Assembly (NCBI GenBank): GCA_013416455.1
Contig: JACCES010000002.1
Span: forward strand, 62,001 to 126,000
DNA: 64,000 nt
Direction: 5' to 3'
From: Alcaligenaceae bacterium
Lineage (GTDB): Bacteria; Pseudomonadota; Gammaproteobacteria; Burkholderiales; Burkholderiaceae_B
Of the stretch, positions 33,584 to 42,991 are shown in pieces. The first letter of the stretch is position 1, and each line of letters opens with the position of its first letter. The notes below the pieces were generated by a model. The model did not search any database, was not told the origin of the DNA, and saw nothing but the letters and a program-made list of their open reading frames with translations. Made by a program: the position numbers and the translations under genes.

Positions 33584-35350
33584 TCAGAACGGCCAGAAAA
33601 CCGGTATGAAAATCACGCCCAGGACCCAGAAGATCAGGTTCAGCGGCAGCCCTACCTTGACGAAATCGCTGAACCGGTAGCCGCCTGCTCCATACACCAT
33701 GGTGTTGGTCTGGTAGCCGACGGGCGTGGCAAAGCTGGTAGAGGCTGCGAATGTTACCGCAATCAGGAAGGGGGTTGCGTCCACGTCCATCATTCCGGCC
33801 GTGGACATGCCGATGGGGGTGAGCAGCACCGCGGCCGCCGCATTGCTCATGAATTCCGTCAGCAGCAGCGCCATCAGGTAGAGCACGGCCAATACCACCA
33901 ATGGCCCGAGCGAGCTCACCAGCCCTATGGTGTTCTCGACCAGGAACTGGGCCGCGCCGGTTTCGCTCATCGCCACGCCCAGCGGCAGCAGGCCGGCCAT
34001 CAGAATGATGATGCGCCAGTCGATGGCATCGTAGACGTCTTCCGCATCCAGGCAGCCGGCCAGCGTCATCGCGACCGCGCCGGCCAATGACATGATGGAG
34101 ATGGGCGCCCAGCCCAGGGCCGATATGCCGATGACCAGCGCCATGGTCGCCAGGGCGAAAGGGGCGCGCCAGCCGCCGGATTTCTGGGGCTGGCGCTCGG
34201 AAAGCACGATGACGTTGCTGTCCTTGCGCAGGGCGGCCATGCCGGATTCGGGAAGGAGCAGCAGCAGAATGTCGCCGACCTGCAGGCGCACGTTGCGCAG
34301 TTCTTCCCTCAGGACCTGGCCGCGCCTGTGGATGCCGAGCGACGTCGTGTCGTGGTGCCAGCCGGGGTCCAGCATGCCCAGGGTGCTGCCGATCACGCGC
34401 GAGCGGGGCGCGATCATCACTTCGGCCAGGACTTGTTCGACTTCTTCGAAGGAGCGCTGCTTGAGCTTGAATTCCGCGTTCACTTCCAGCCCGGCGTCCT
34501 TGCGCAGTTCATCCAGCTGGGACCAGTCGCCCCGCGCCAGCAGCACATCCCCTTCCTCCAGTGTCTGCGACCTGGGCGACCACACCTTTCTATTGCCGCG
34601 CAGCAGTTCCAGAACGTAAACGCCGAACTCTTCGCTGAGTTTGGCTTCGCCGACGGAGGTGCCGATCAGCGAGGATTCGGGCATGACGCGAAGTTCGGTG
34701 ATGTACTTGCCGAGTTCATAGTGTTCGAGCAGTTCGGTGCTCCGGGATTCCGGCAGGAGCCAGCGGCCGATCGTCAGCAGATAAAAGCAGCCCGCCGCCA
34801 GGCAGATCACGCCGAGGGACGTGAATTCGAACATGCTGAAACCGGGATGCCCGAGGTCTTTCGCCATGCCGTTGACCAGCAGGTTGGTCGAGGTGCCGAC
34901 CAGCGTACAGACGCCGGCCATCTGCGAGACGTAGGACAAGGGGATCAAGGCCTTGGACGCGGACATGCCGATGCTGGCGGTGGCGGCCATCACGATGGGC
35001 ATGAATACCGCCACCACCGCCGTGTTGTTGACGAAGGGCGCGATTGCCGCAAGCACGACGAACAGAATGATGAGGAACTGGAGGGGCGACTTGGCGCGCC
35101 CCAGCAGGTTGCCGATACCCGAGAGCGCGCCGCTGTTCTGCAGCCCCGCCGCCAGCACGAACATGGCCGCCACCGTGATCGTGGCGCCGTTGCTGAATCC
35201 GCTGAGCGCCTGCCCGGGGCTGACCAGGCCGCTTATCGCGAGGCCGGTGAGCACCAGCAGCGCCACCGCATCGATGCGCAGTTTCTCTGTGGCAAACAGT
35301 ATTACCGCGATCAGTGCGATGGAGAGGACCACGATGATCTCGATTGTCAT
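33584..35350 (-). CDS. SLC13/DASS-type permease with two TrkA-C domains
   Basis: A 588-residue inner-membrane protein. N- and C-terminal blocks of helices flank two RCK/TrkA-C domains at roughly residues 205-290 and 300-390 (ITELRVMPESSLIGTSVGEA; EVMIAPRSRVIGSTLGML). The membrane part has FVNNTAVVAVFMPIV and SNAAAAVLLTPIGMS, the Asn-rich hairpins that bind Na+ and anion. This architecture is common for sulfate or dicarboxylate transporters. ATG 35350 follows CAGGAG; earlier frame overlaps the next gene. It starts 20 bp after the metallophosphoesterase stop. Confidence 0.9.
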   Translation of the reverse strand: MTIEIIVVLSIALIAVILFATEKLRIDAVALLVLTGLAISGLVSPGQALSGFSNGATITVAAMFVLAAGLQNSGALSGIGNLLGRAKSPLQFLIILFVVLAAIAPFVNNTAVVAVFMPIVMAATASIGMSASKALIPLSYVSQMAGVCTLVGTSTNLLVNGMAKDLGHPGFSMFEFTSLGVICLAAGCFYLLTIGRWLLPESRSTELLEHYELGKYITELRVMPESSLIGTSVGEAKLSEEFGVYVLELLRGNRKVWSPRSQTLEEGDVLLARGDWSQLDELRKDAGLEVNAEFKLKQRSFEEVEQVLAEVMIAPRSRVIGSTLGMLDPGWHHDTTSLGIHRRGQVLREELRNVRLQVGDILLLLLPESGMAALRKDSNVIVLSERQPQKSGGWRAPFALATMALVIGISALGWAPISIMSLAGAVAMTLAGCLDAEDVYDAIDWRIIILMAGLLPLGVAMSETGAAQFLVENTIGLVSSLGPLVVLAVLYLMALLLTEFMSNAAAAVLLTPIGMSTAGMMDVDATPFLIAVTFAASTSFATPVGYQTNTMVYGAGGYRFSDFVKVGLPLNLIFWVLGVIFIPVFWPF

Positions 35351-35369
35351 GCTCGGGAACTCCTGCCGT

Positions 35370-36530
35370 TCAGTGTTTCTCGTGGTGTTGCGGGATGGAG
35401 GGGCCGCCGGCCCGCAGGACGATCTGGGTGATCTCGGAAGGCCGCCCCAGGCGGACCGGAAATCCGTTCCACAGGCCCGCGCCATTGCTCACGAACAGGC
35501 GCATGTCGCCCACGGTGTAAAGCCCGGAGACATAGCCGCCGTTGGCCCATTGCGTGATCCAGTGCAGGCCCCATACCTGCCCGCCGTGGGTATGGCCGGA
35601 AAGCTGCAGATTCACGCCGGCGTCTGCGTTCCGCCGCGCGCCCGGCGGCCGGTGGCTGAGCAGGATGACGGGATCTTCCGGCGCCAGGCCGGCGAGCGCA
35701 CCCTGGATATCCGGCATCGGCATGCCGAAGCGGGCGGCGGCGGGGTCGGTGATACCCGCCAGGGCGATCGAGGCGTCGCCATTCGTGATGGCCACATGCT
35801 CGTTCAACAGCATGCGCAGCCCCAGGCTTTCGAAGTGGTGGATCCAGGGCTGGTATTCCTCGTAATACTCATGGTTGCCGGGGATCGCGAACACGCCGTG
35901 GCCGGCGGTCAGCCGGCGCAGGGGTTCCACATCGTCGGCGCGGGCAAGCGTGGTGCCGTCGACCATATCGCCGGTCAGCACGATGAGGTCGGGTTCCAGC
36001 GCGTTGGCTTTGCCGACCACCGCCTCCATCCATGGACGCCTCAGCAGCCGGCTGGCATGCAGGTCCGTGAGCTGGACGACGCGGAAGCCGTCAAAGGCGG
36101 GGGGCAGCGCCGGCAGTGTGATCTCGACGGTGCGCACATCGGGCACGCGAACCGCCTGCCAGACGCCGGCGACCGACAGCGCCGCCACGGCCAGGGCAAG
36201 AGAAGGGCGCAGCGCGCTGCGGGAATCCAGCAGCGCGCGGCCGGCGCGCCGCGACAGCAGGGACACTACGCCGCCGAGGACGTCGACGACGAAGAACAGG
36301 CAGGCGGTGATAAGCATGCTGCCGAATGCCCAGCCCAGGAACATCAGTATCCAGCCGGGGACTTCGGGGGAAGCCATGGAACCGAAGAAACTGCGCGTGA
36401 TCAGATGGTGCTGCGAGCTCGCCACCAGCGCCAGGCAGATCGCCCATTTGACCCGGTAGGGCCATGGCCGGCGCCATACCAGCCGCCCTGACACATACAG
36501 GGCCAGAAGCCCCATGATTACATGAAACAC
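35370..36530 (-). CDS. Membrane-anchored metallophosphoesterase (YkuE-like)
   Basis: A 386-residue protein with about four N-terminal transmembrane helices and a calcineurin-like phosphoesterase domain. Metal ligands are visible: Asp156 and His158 (LTDLHAS), Asp188 (LTGDMVDG), Asn219-His220 (IPGNHEYY), and GHTHGG at 312-317. Related proteins act on UDP-diacylglucosamine or phospholipid head groups, but the substrate here is unknown. An alternative start lies at the second ATG (MGLLALY). It precedes the SLC13 gene by 19 bp and is probably co-transcribed. Confidence 0.88.
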   Translation of the reverse strand: MFHVIMGLLALYVSGRLVWRRPWPYRVKWAICLALVASSQHHLITRSFFGSMASPEVPGWILMFLGWAFGSMLITACLFFVVDVLGGVVSLLSRRAGRALLDSRSALRPSLALAVAALSVAGVWQAVRVPDVRTVEITLPALPPAFDGFRVVQLTDLHASRLLRRPWMEAVVGKANALEPDLIVLTGDMVDGTTLARADDVEPLRRLTAGHGVFAIPGNHEYYEEYQPWIHHFESLGLRMLLNEHVAITNGDASIALAGITDPAAARFGMPMPDIQGALAGLAPEDPVILLSHRPPGARRNADAGVNLQLSGHTHGGQVWGLHWITQWANGGYVSGLYTVGDMRLFVSNGAGLWNGFPVRLGRPSEITQIVLRAGGPSIPQHHEKH

Positions 36531-36627
36531 AATATTTTCATCTCATTTCAATACTGGGATCAGCGTGCATCCCGCAGTGTAACTGCGCCGGCGGACAGGC
36601 CGATGACGGCGGGGCCGCCACCGGTTC

Positions 36628-37437
36628 CTAAGGCTCGTCGGCCGCGCGGGCCGGGCGGGGCAGGAAGGTGCGCGGCGTTGCGCCCAGGCTGCGGCGGAAC
36701 ATCGCCGAGAAGGCACTGGGACTTTCATAGCCCAGTTCCAGAGCCACTTCGGTGACCGGCCGCCCCGCGCTCAAGAGGCGGACCGCATGGAGCAGGCAGG
36801 CCTGCTTGCGCCACTGCACGAAACTGAGGCCTGTTTCGGCGAGAAAGCGCCGGTACAGACTGCGGGCGCTTCCCGCCACCCGCTCTTTGTCGGCGCCATG
36901 AACCGGATTCCGGAGGATCCGTTCGCAGAGCCGCAGCAGCTCCGGGTCGGCGGGCAGGGGCAGTTCGAGCGTGCAGCTTGGCAGCCTGCTGATTTCGAGG
37001 ACCGTCAGCCGGGCGACCAGGCCCAGCATTTCATCATCGCCGGTGGAGCCGCATGAAGTCATGCGCAGGATCAGTTCCCGCAGCAGGGCGGTGATTTCCA
37101 GTACCACGCAGTTCCGAGGCAGCTTCGCGGCGCTGGCCGCGTCCAGATACAGCGTGCGCATCTGCAATTCGCCATAGGCGTCGATCGCGTGCTGTGTGCC
37201 GGCGGGTATCCAGAGCGCCCGGCTGGGGGGGACCAGCCATGCGTGCCCCGGCGTGCGCACCGACATGGTGCCGGCGGCGGCGAACAGGAATTGCCCGCGT
37301 ATGTGCCGGTGGGCCGCGATATGGGCCCCGGCGGGGAAGAATTTCCGGCGCGCAACCAGCAGCGGCCCCTCGGTGGCGGTGGGCAGGACGACGGGCGAGC
37401 TGGGGCTCGGGCCGGTTTGTAGAATGAGAGTGTCCAT
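36628..37437 (-). CDS. AraC-family regulator with N-terminal cupin domain
   Basis: A 269-residue regulator. The N-terminal cupin sensor (AAHRHIRGQFLFAAAGTMSV) is followed by an AraC double helix-turn-helix ending with VTEVALELGYESPSAFSAMFRRSLGATPRTF. It is divergent from an MFS gene across 63 bp, the usual arrangement for an activator or repressor of a drug-type exporter. I chose ATG 37437; the frame opens at a TTG at 37455, but a likely operator arm overlaps that stretch. Confidence 0.87.
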   Translation of the reverse strand: MDTLILQTGPSPSSPVVLPTATEGPLLVARRKFFPAGAHIAAHRHIRGQFLFAAAGTMSVRTPGHAWLVPPSRALWIPAGTQHAIDAYGELQMRTLYLDAASAAKLPRNCVVLEITALLRELILRMTSCGSTGDDEMLGLVARLTVLEISRLPSCTLELPLPADPELLRLCERILRNPVHGADKERVAGSARSLYRRFLAETGLSFVQWRKQACLLHAVRLLSAGRPVTEVALELGYESPSAFSAMFRRSLGATPRTFLPRPARAADEP

Positions 37438-37445
37438 TTTGCGAT

Positions 37446-37494
37446 AGTCTGCCAAGAAATCTCGAAAGACGACTCATTCTATATCTGGCAGACT
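37446..37494. promoter_or_regulatory. Candidate operator with spaced 9-bp inverted repeat
   Basis: AGTCTGCCA at 37446-37454 and its exact reverse complement TGGCAGACT at 37486-37494 are 40 bp apart centre to centre, close to four helical turns. They fill nearly all of the divergent AraC/MFS intergenic region. A dimeric regulator, probably the AraC protein, could bind both arms. AraC proteins more often use direct repeats. Confidence 0.6.
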
Positions 37495-37500
37495 TCAAAT

Positions 37501-38766
37501 ATGAATACTGAAAGCTCATTATCGCCGCCGCAAGCGCAGGCCGCGCTCAAAGACCATCCCCGCAGGGTCTCGCTGCTGCTCAATGTCGGCCATGCGCTCG
37601 ATCATCTGTTCCTGCTGATCTTCGCGACGGCCGTCGGCACGATCGCGGCGGAATTCGGCTTTTCCCGCTGGGAAGACCTGATGCCTTACAGCGTGGGGGC
37701 CTTCTTCCTGTTCGGCCTGGGGTCCGTGCCGGCCGGTCGCCTGGGCGATCTCTGGGGCAGGCGGCAGATGATGCTGGTCTTCTTCTTCGGCCTGGGGGCG
37801 GCGGCGCTGCTCACCGCGCTGGCGCAGGGGCCATGGCAGGTTGCGGCGGGGCTGGCGCTCATCGGTCTCTTCGCGGCCATTTATCATCCGGTGGGCATTC
37901 CCATGCTCGTGCAGCGGGCCAGCCGCCCCGGGATGGTCATCGGCATCAACGGCCTGGCGGGCAATCTGGGCGTGGCCGGCGCGGCCCTGCTCACGGGGCT
38001 GCTGGTGCAGTGGTGGGGCTGGCGCGCCGCCTTCGTCGTGCCGGGCCTGATTTCCCTGGCCTGCGGGGTGGCGTTCGCGCTGTGGTGCGAACCCCAGGGC
38101 CCGGCACCCGGGCGCAGCCGCAAGCCGCCCCAGGTGGTGCTGCCGCCGGGGCAGCTGGCGCGCGCCCTGGTCGTCATGACGGTGGCGGCCATCACCGGCA
38201 GCCTGCTGTTCAACTTCACCACCAACGGCAATACCCAGTTCCTGACCGAACGCTTCGAAGGGCTGATTCATGATCCGGCCTTGATCGGCCTGCTGCTGGC
38301 CTTGATCTACACCCTGGCCTCCTTCACGCAGGTGGTCGTGGGCCACATGATCGACAGAGTCCCGCTCAAGCGCCTGTATCTCGGCATGGTGCTGGCGCAG
38401 ATTCCCTGGCTGGTGCTGGCCGCCGTGGCCAGCGGCTGGTGGCTGTTCCTGGCGCTGCTGGGCGCCATGGTGTGCATCTTCGGCTCCATTCCCTTCACCG
38501 AGGCCATGATCGTCAAGTACGTGGACGACAGTGTGCGTTCGCGTGTGGCCGGCATGCGCCTGGCAGTATCCTTCGGGGTCAGTTCGCTGGCGGTATGGAT
38601 GCTGGGCCCGGTCGTCAAGGCTTCAAGCTTCGCCGTGCTCTTCCTGGCCATGGCCGTCATCTCGGTCGGCACGGCGGCCATGGTCATGCTGCTGCCGTCG
38701 GATGCCCCGGCGCGCCGTCCTTCAGGATACCAGCCCGCCCCGGGCGCCGGCGGGCCGGCGGAATAA
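37501..38766 (+). CDS. MFS transporter
   Basis: A 421-residue major facilitator protein with 12 predicted helices. Motif A-type loop GRLGDLWGRRQMM lies between helices 2 and 3, and the N-terminus is cytosolic. The substrate is unknown; it resembles permeases of the fosmidomycin-resistance and cyanate type only loosely. Control by the divergent AraC regulator is likely given the shared 63-bp promoter region. Confidence 0.88.
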   Translation: MNTESSLSPPQAQAALKDHPRRVSLLLNVGHALDHLFLLIFATAVGTIAAEFGFSRWEDLMPYSVGAFFLFGLGSVPAGRLGDLWGRRQMMLVFFFGLGAAALLTALAQGPWQVAAGLALIGLFAAIYHPVGIPMLVQRASRPGMVIGINGLAGNLGVAGAALLTGLLVQWWGWRAAFVVPGLISLACGVAFALWCEPQGPAPGRSRKPPQVVLPPGQLARALVVMTVAAITGSLLFNFTTNGNTQFLTERFEGLIHDPALIGLLLALIYTLASFTQVVVGHMIDRVPLKRLYLGMVLAQIPWLVLAAVASGWWLFLALLGAMVCIFGSIPFTEAMIVKYVDDSVRSRVAGMRLAVSFGVSSLAVWMLGPVVKASSFAVLFLAMAVISVGTAAMVMLLPSDAPARRPSGYQPAPGAGGPAE

Positions 38767-38798
38767 AGCCTGCCGGTCGGGCGGGCCAGCCTCGGCAA

Positions 38799-39719
38799 TC
38801 AGGCGGGGCTGGCGCCGGCATTGCGCCATGGCGGCGTCACGCCGAATTTTTCCTTCATGAAGTCCGCCCACGTGGCGATGCGGGGGCTGCGCAGCGCGCC
38901 GGCGCGGTAAAGCAGGTAGATCGGTTCATCGGGTTCGTCCAGCTGCCCTTCCAGCACACTGACCAGCCGGCCACCTGCGAGCGCTTCCTGTGTGTGGAAA
39001 TCCGCCAGCCGGGCGATACCCATGCCGGTGATCGCAAGCTCGTGCAGCATATCCCCCTGGTCGGCGGCCATGACGCCTTTCGGGCTCGTCAGGCCGCGGT
39101 TGGGCGGCAGGAATCTCCAGGTATTCCAGGGCGTTGAAAAAGTGAAGTTCAGGCAGCGGTGCCGGCTCAGTTCCTGGGGATGCCGGGGCGTGCCGTGGCG
39201 GGCCAGGTAGTCGGGCGAGGCAACCAGCATCCATTTCGTCGTGGTCAGCCGGCGGGCGATCAGGCTGGAGTCCAATTGGATGCCTACATAGACGGCGACA
39301 TCGATACGCTGCTGAAGCAGGTCGGTCGGCTGCGCCCCCAGGATGAATTCGACGCGCAGGAGGGGATAGCGCTCGTGGAATTCGGGCATCAGGCGCGCCA
39401 GCTGGTATTTGGCGAAGGTGGGCAGCGTGTTGACCCGCAGCACGCCGCTGCGGTCGGCGCCGGCGCCGACGGCGGACTCGGCATTGGCCAGGGTTTTGAA
39501 CACATGCATGCAGTGGCGGTAGAAGATGTCCCCTTCCGGAGTGGGGCGGACCCGCCTGGAATTGCGGTAGAACAGCAGAACGCCCAGACGCTTTTCCAAT
39601 TGCTTGAGGCTGCGGCTGACGCCCGAAGGATTCTGGCCGCTGACGCCGGCCGCGGCCGACAGCCCGCCGCTTTCGTATATCTGTACGAAGACCTCCATTT
39701 CTTCGAGGCGCCCGGCCAT
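38799..39719 (-). CDS. LysR-family regulator
   Basis: A 306-residue LysR protein. The DNA-binding part reads MEVFVQIYESGGLSAAAGVS and NPSGVSRSLKQLEKRLGVLL, with RRVRPTPEGDIFY next; the effector domain is of the CrgA/PtxR type (SGVLRVNTLPTFAKYQLARL). ATG 39719 follows AGGAG. It is divergent from the carboxymuconolactone-decarboxylase-like operon with 222 bp between, so it is the likely regulator. It is convergent with the MFS gene. Confidence 0.87.
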   Translation of the reverse strand: MAGRLEEMEVFVQIYESGGLSAAAGVSGQNPSGVSRSLKQLEKRLGVLLFYRNSRRVRPTPEGDIFYRHCMHVFKTLANAESAVGAGADRSGVLRVNTLPTFAKYQLARLMPEFHERYPLLRVEFILGAQPTDLLQQRIDVAVYVGIQLDSSLIARRLTTTKWMLVASPDYLARHGTPRHPQELSRHRCLNFTFSTPWNTWRFLPPNRGLTSPKGVMAADQGDMLHELAITGMGIARLADFHTQEALAGGRLVSVLEGQLDEPDEPIYLLYRAGALRSPRIATWADFMKEKFGVTPPWRNAGASPA

Positions 39720-39941
39720 GTCCCGCTCCTGCTGATCATTGCGTAATTTGCAAAGCAATTGTGCCATATGATGTATAGGTCGGAAGCGGCTGTCTTTCTA
39801 AAATCCATTCATATAGCCGTGCTGTTCAAGACGGTTCAAAATAAATGTGCCAAGCCGGGCGGCGCGGCTGCGGCGCTCCCGGAAGGGGCGCGGCAATGCC
39901 GCCCGCGCGCAAAAACTTCTTTATCCATTCAGGAGACGGTC

Positions 39942-40370
39942 ATGTCCAATGACAAGAAAGCTTTCAGCCCGGTGCGTGATGAGGTCATCGCCATCGGCCA
40001 CAAGAATCGCCGCCAGACCCTGGGTGACGACTATGTCGAGCGTTCCATCAAGAACGCCCAGCAGGATGATTTCCTTCAGCCCCTGCAGGATGCGGTGACG
40101 GAACTGGCCTGGGGCGCGGTATGGGGCCGCCCCGGCCTCGATCTGAAGCATCGCAGCCTGGTCACCATCAGCGTGCTGATTGCGCTGGGCCGCCGGCATG
40201 AGCTGAAAGTCCACTTGAACGGCGCGCTCAACAATGGCTGGACGCGCGAGGAGCTGCAGGAAATCCTGTTGCATGCGGCCTGCTACTGCGGCATGCCCGC
40301 AGCGGTGGACGGCTACCGCATCGCGAAGGAAGTGCTCGATGAGCGTGCGGCAAAGGAAGGCGGGAAATGA
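39942..40370 (+). CDS. Carboxymuconolactone decarboxylase family protein
   Basis: A 142-residue protein of the size of PcaC. Core text is LDLKHRSLVTISVLIALGRRHELKVHLNGALNNGW and EILLHAACYCGMPAAVDGY, giving the usual helical CMD domain with His and Cys near the active site (HAACYCG). It could decarboxylate a lactone acid or be a related alkylhydroperoxidase-like protein. The ATG follows CAGGAG. It leads an operon with an AroE-like dehydrogenase and a GMC oxidoreductase, which is not a beta-ketoadipate gene order. Confidence 0.85.
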   Translation: MSNDKKAFSPVRDEVIAIGHKNRRQTLGDDYVERSIKNAQQDDFLQPLQDAVTELAWGAVWGRPGLDLKHRSLVTISVLIALGRRHELKVHLNGALNNGWTREELQEILLHAACYCGMPAAVDGYRIAKEVLDERAAKEGGK

Positions 40371-40389
40371 TGAAGTGGAGTTCTGAAAA

Positions 40390-41193
40390 ATGATTACCGG
40401 CAATACCAGGCTGTTTGGGATCGTCGCGGATCCTGTCGATCAAGTGCGCACGCCGCAGGTGCTCAACCGGCTTTTCGAGCAGCGGGGCCATGATGCGGTG
40501 CTGGTGCCCTTCCATGTGGGCGCGGACGGTCTGCCGCGGATATTCGAGGCCTTTCGCCAGATCCGGAATCTCGGCGGCTTCATCGTGACGGTCCCTCACA
40601 AGGTTGAAGCCCTGGCCCTGTGTGACGAGATCGAGGATGCGGCGCGCGCGATCGGGGCGGTCAATACGATCCGGCGCGAGCCTGACGGCCGCCTGGTCGG
40701 CGGGATGTTCGATGGCATCGGCTTCGTGGCCGGCCTGAAGGCGCGCGGCCACGATCCGGCGGGGCGCAGGGTGCTGCTGCTGGGCGCGGGCGGGGCGGCG
40801 GCGGCCATTGCCCATGCCTTGGCGCTTGCCGGTGTCGGCTCCCTGACCATCGCCAATCGGACCTTGTCCAAGGCGCGGGAAATGGCGGAGCGCATCGCCG
40901 CCTCCGCGCCGGGCGTGCGCGTCGAGGCGGGCGTGGCGGATCCCTCGGGATATGACATGGTCGTCAATGCAACGTCGCTGGGCATGCGGCCCGACGACCC
41001 TTTGCCGCTGGATGTCGCGACACTGTCTTCAGGCACCCTGGTCGCGGAGATCATCATGAAGCCGGAAATGACCGCCCTGCTGGGGCAAGCGCAAGCGCGT
41101 GGCTGTCCCGTTCATCTGGGGCGCCATATGCTGGAAGAGCAGGCCGCCCTGATGGCCGGTTTCATGGCCGGGGGCCCGGGCGCAAGCCGTTGA
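40390..41193 (+). CDS. Shikimate dehydrogenase-like oxidoreductase (AroE paralogue)
   Basis: A 267-residue AroE-family protein with the N-terminal substrate domain and the NADP-binding domain (VLLLGAGGAAAAIAHALA). The catalytic Lys (VTVPHKVEAL) and the Asp of MFDGIGF are kept. The usual Ser-x-Ser motif that holds the shikimate carboxylate is replaced: the region reads GIVADPVDQVRTPQVLN, with Arg and Thr instead. This suggests a different substrate, such as a related hydroxy acid. Its place between CMD-like and GMC genes supports a catabolic, not biosynthetic, role. Confidence 0.85.
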   Translation: MITGNTRLFGIVADPVDQVRTPQVLNRLFEQRGHDAVLVPFHVGADGLPRIFEAFRQIRNLGGFIVTVPHKVEALALCDEIEDAARAIGAVNTIRREPDGRLVGGMFDGIGFVAGLKARGHDPAGRRVLLLGAGGAAAAIAHALALAGVGSLTIANRTLSKAREMAERIAASAPGVRVEAGVADPSGYDMVVNATSLGMRPDDPLPLDVATLSSGTLVAEIIMKPEMTALLGQAQARGCPVHLGRHMLEEQAALMAGFMAGGPGASR

Positions 41194-41209
41194 ACAAAAG
41201 GGGGAAGCC

Positions 41210-42859
41210 GTGCCGGAACATTTCGACTATGTGATCGTGGGGGCGGGGGCGGCCGGTTGCATTCTGGCCAACCGCCTGACTGAAAATGGGCGGTACTCCG
41301 TGCTGCTGCTGGAAGCGGGGGGCGAGCCCAGGCATGTCTGGATCCCGATACCGGCCGGATTCAGCAAATTGATGACGAACCGGGCCTTCAACTGGGGGTT
41401 CGAGACCGAGCCCGAAGACAATGTGAACGGCCGCCGCATCGCCGTGCCGCGGGGCAAGGGCCTGGGCGGCTCGACCCTGATCAACGGCATGATCTATGTG
41501 CGGGGCATTCCCGAAGATTACGACCACTGGGCCGGGCTGGGGGCGCAAGGCTGGTCGGCGGCCGAGGTGGCGCCGTATTTCCGCAAGATCGAGCATTGGG
41601 GCGGCGGCGATGCGGCCGATCCGGACGACGGGCAGCCCGCGGGGCCTTTCGCGGGGCGGGGCAAGAGCGGCCCGATGCGCGTCTGCGAGGTGACCGAACG
41701 CTTCCCCATTGCACAGGCCTTTCTGGATGCCGCCCGGCAGCATGGGCAGCGCCTGAATCCGGATTACAACGCCGGCCGGCAGGAGGGCTTCGCTTATTAC
41801 CAGACGTTGCAGCATGGCGGCCGCCGCTGGAGCGTGGTGGATGGCTATCTGCGGCCGGCGCGCCGGCGTTCCAACCTGACGGTGCGCACCGGGGCGCATG
41901 CGCAGGGTCTCGAATTCGAAGGCAGGCGCTGCGTGGGGTTGAGCTATCGCCTTGCGGATGGCTCGCTGCACCGGGTGCGGTCGCGAATAGAGGTGATACT
42001 GTCCGCCGGAACCATACAGACGCCCCAGTTGCTGGAGCTTTCCGGCGTTGGCGATCCCGACGTGCTGCGGGCCGCGGGCGTGGAAGTCCGGCATGCCCTG
42101 CCCGGTGTGGGCGGGAATTACATCGATCACTATTGCACGCGCATGAACTGGCGTGTGCGCAATACGCTCACCCTGAACGAGCTGAGCCGCGGCCGGCATC
42201 TGTTGCGTGCCGTGGCGCAATACGGCCTGACGCGGCGGGGCATCCTGTCGCTGGGAACGGGGCTGGCGGGCGGTTTCATCAAGAGCCGCCCGGAGCTGCC
42301 GCTGGCCGATGTGCAGCTGTTCTTCGTCCATGCCAGCTATGCCAACGCCGCGGACCGGCGTCTGGATCGCGAGCCCGGCATGACGATCGGTGTCTCGCAG
42401 ATGAGGCCGCGGTCCACGGGCGACATCCATATCCGTGATGCCGACCCGCTGGTTCCGCCCCGCATCCGCCCCAACTTCCTGGCGGAGCAGGTGGACAGGG
42501 ACAGTCTGGTGGACGGCATGCGGGTCGTGCGCGAAATCGTGGAGCAGCCCGCCCTGTCGCACTATGTCGATCATGAACTGAGCCCGGGCGGCGATGTGCG
42601 GGATGCGGCGCAATGGCTGGAGTTCGCCAGGCGCAACGGGCAGACCATTTATCATCCCATCGGCACCTGCCGCATGGGTACGGACCAGCGGGCGGTGGTC
42701 GACCCGGCGTTGCGGGTCCACGGCCTGGAAGGGCTGCGCGTGGCCGATGCGTCGGTCATGCCGGCGATGGTGTCGGGGAATACGCAGGCGGCCGTGATGA
42801 TGGTGGCGGAAAAGGCCGCCGACCTGATCCTGCGGGGCGCTAGGGCCTGTTCACGCTAA
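41210..42859 (+). CDS. GMC-family FAD oxidoreductase
   Basis: A 549-residue flavoprotein of the choline dehydrogenase / alcohol oxidase family. FAD binding is seen in VIVGAGAAGCILANRL, with GMC signature PRGKGLGGSTLINGMIYVRG and the second signature region GTIQTPQLLELSGVG. The active-site His lies in IYHPIGTCRMG. It begins at GTG with GGGGGAAG upstream and lies 16 bp after the AroE-like gene. The alcohol oxidised is unknown; in this operon it could be the first step of a cyclic-polyol or aryl-alcohol pathway. Confidence 0.9.
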   Translation: MPEHFDYVIVGAGAAGCILANRLTENGRYSVLLLEAGGEPRHVWIPIPAGFSKLMTNRAFNWGFETEPEDNVNGRRIAVPRGKGLGGSTLINGMIYVRGIPEDYDHWAGLGAQGWSAAEVAPYFRKIEHWGGGDAADPDDGQPAGPFAGRGKSGPMRVCEVTERFPIAQAFLDAARQHGQRLNPDYNAGRQEGFAYYQTLQHGGRRWSVVDGYLRPARRRSNLTVRTGAHAQGLEFEGRRCVGLSYRLADGSLHRVRSRIEVILSAGTIQTPQLLELSGVGDPDVLRAAGVEVRHALPGVGGNYIDHYCTRMNWRVRNTLTLNELSRGRHLLRAVAQYGLTRRGILSLGTGLAGGFIKSRPELPLADVQLFFVHASYANAADRRLDREPGMTIGVSQMRPRSTGDIHIRDADPLVPPRIRPNFLAEQVDRDSLVDGMRVVREIVEQPALSHYVDHELSPGGDVRDAAQWLEFARRNGQTIYHPIGTCRMGTDQRAVVDPALRVHGLEGLRVADASVMPAMVSGNTQAAVMMVAEKAADLILRGARACSR

Positions 42860-42872
42860 AAGGTGCGTTGCC

Positions 42873-42914
42873 CAGGTCGCGAGGTGGAGAGGCTTGCGCT
42901 TTGGCGCGTGGTCA
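42873..42914 (-). repeat. Dispersed repeat, copy C (inverted)
   Basis: Read on the minus strand this 42-bp stretch matches copy B at 41 of 42 positions, starting TGACCACGCGCC. It sits between the convergent GMC and bacterioferritin genes, oriented with bacterioferritin. The 132-bp gap holds nothing else recognisable. Confidence 0.8.
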
Positions 42915-42991
42915 ATAGATTCTTTTCAGTTCATCAGCCCGGGCATTTTGCCGGCGCGACCGCCGGCCCATTGCCTTTTTTACGGACCGGC

